Assembly: GCA_023397045.1 (NCBI GenBank)
Contig: JAEWUR010000050.1
Coordinates: 1-6,584, forward strand
Length of the DNA stretch: 6,584 nt
Origin: Planctomycetota bacterium
GTDB lineage: Bacteria; Planctomycetota; Planctomycetia; Pirellulales; Thermoguttaceae
Direction of reading: 5' to 3'
The position numbers and the translations under genes were made by a program. Positions 6,119 through 6,584 of the stretch are shown in pieces. The first letter of the stretch is position 1; the number at the start of each line of letters is the position of its first letter. The notes under the pieces were generated by a model. The model saw only the letters and a list, made by a program, of their open reading frames with translations. It ran no database searches and was not told the origin of the DNA.

Positions 6119-6584
6119 TTACTCGTCCTTTTCCGTCACGTGGGAAATGAAGCTGGAGACGAAATCGGGTTTGGCTTCGCGGACTTCGTGGACGACGACG
6201 GGATCGCCGGGCTCAAGTCGGCCCGAGACGATCTCGGTCATCATGCCGTCGGTCAGGCCGGTTTTGACTTCGATGGGGCGGACCAAACCGTCGTCGGCGA
6301 CGACCCAAACGGCGGGCGATTTGAGTTGGATGCGGGGTTCTTCGCCGGAGACGCCGTCGGCGGCTTGGACGTTGGCGGTCGACGGCCGTTTCAGGTCGAG
6401 CCGGGCCGAGGGCGTGATTTGTTCCCAGGTGGGCTGCCAACGCAAGGCCTGGTTTGGAACGCACAACACGTCGGATCGCGAGGCGACGGCGAATTGCAGC
6501 TTGGCGGTCATGTAGGGAAGCAGTTTGCCTTCGGTGTTGTCGACATCGACGACGACGCCGTAGGTGACGACGTTCTGTTGGAGG
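6119..6584 (-). CDS. HlyD/MacA-type periplasmic membrane fusion protein, C-terminal part
   Basis: The last 154 residues are present, open to the window edge at 6584, and end at TAA (6121-6119). The family forms a hexameric periplasmic adaptor between the ABC pump and the outer membrane channel. The visible part begins with LQQNVVTYGVVVDVDNTEG, followed by KLLPYMTAKLQF and VLCVPNQALRW, which matches the beta-barrel domain of MacA-like proteins, where NVVTY..V..V.N..G.L.PGMTA is typical; here Tyr replaces the usual Gly in LLPGMTA. The membrane-proximal domain follows, with VWVVADDGLVRPIEVKTGLTDG, TEIVSG and LEPGDPVVV. The N-terminal membrane anchor, alpha-hairpin and lipoyl parts lie outside the window. 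An internal ATG at 6511 is not the start, because conserved sequence continues upstream of it. It is first in the visible operon and separated by six bases from the MacB-type gene, which points to translational coupling. Confidence 0.9.
   Translation of the reverse strand, partial: LQQNVVTYGVVVDVDNTEGKLLPYMTAKLQFAVASRSDVLCVPNQALRWQPTWEQITPSARLDLKRPSTANVQAADGVSGEEPRIQLKSPAVWVVADDGLVRPIEVKTGLTDGMMTEIVSGRLEPGDPVVVHEVREAKPDFVSSFISHVTEKDE

Overview
The window is high-GC bacterial DNA, most likely from a planctomycete (Planctomycetota, perhaps Pirellulales). The main evidence is the outer membrane efflux protein. Its mature N-terminus reads FKVGPN..., then a Trp-Ile-Asp stretch and a WWAVFQDPTL block, a layout I associate with planctomycete NodT-type lipoproteins. 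The membrane fusion protein ending (NTEGKLLPYMTAKLQF) points the same way. The assignment rests on remembered family patterns, not on a search.

Layout, left to right: (1) bases 1-275, plus strand, carry the 3' end of a SAM hydrolase (SAM hydroxide adenosyltransferase, DUF62 family). (2) Bases 276-556 are a non-coding leader with several short inverted repeats and possibly a weak promoter. (3) Bases 557-2404, plus strand, encode a complete TolC/OprM-like outer membrane factor lipoprotein with an unusually long proline-rich C-terminal tail. (4) Bases 2405-2578 are a convergent intergenic gap with a strong 11-bp hairpin. Next to it lies a second palindrome of a widely dispersed type, inside the end of the next gene. 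(5) Bases 2579-3973, minus strand, encode a GT1/MGT-family glycosyltransferase. (6) Bases 4010-6112, minus strand, encode a MacB-type ABC transporter with the ATPase and permease in one chain. (7) Bases 6119-6584, minus strand, carry the 3' end of a HlyD/MacA-type membrane fusion protein whose 5' part lies beyond the window.

The three minus-strand genes look like one operon: membrane fusion protein, then MacB, then glycosyltransferase, with gaps of 6 and 36 bases. With the convergent outer membrane factor they supply every part of a MacA-MacB-TolC type tripartite exporter: the ABC pump in the inner membrane, the periplasmic adaptor and the outer membrane channel. The glycosyltransferase suggests that a small hydrophobic molecule is glycosylated in the cytoplasm and then exported, or that a toxic molecule is both modified and expelled. 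The substrate cannot be read from the sequence.

Most of the window is a well-known kind of system. The less ordinary points are the glycosyltransferase tied to the exporter, its C-terminus being written by a palindromic repeat, the proline-rich tail and extra cysteines of the outer membrane factor, the hairpins between the convergent genes, and the structured leader. I saw no tRNA, rRNA, CRISPR array, insertion sequence or phage gene.
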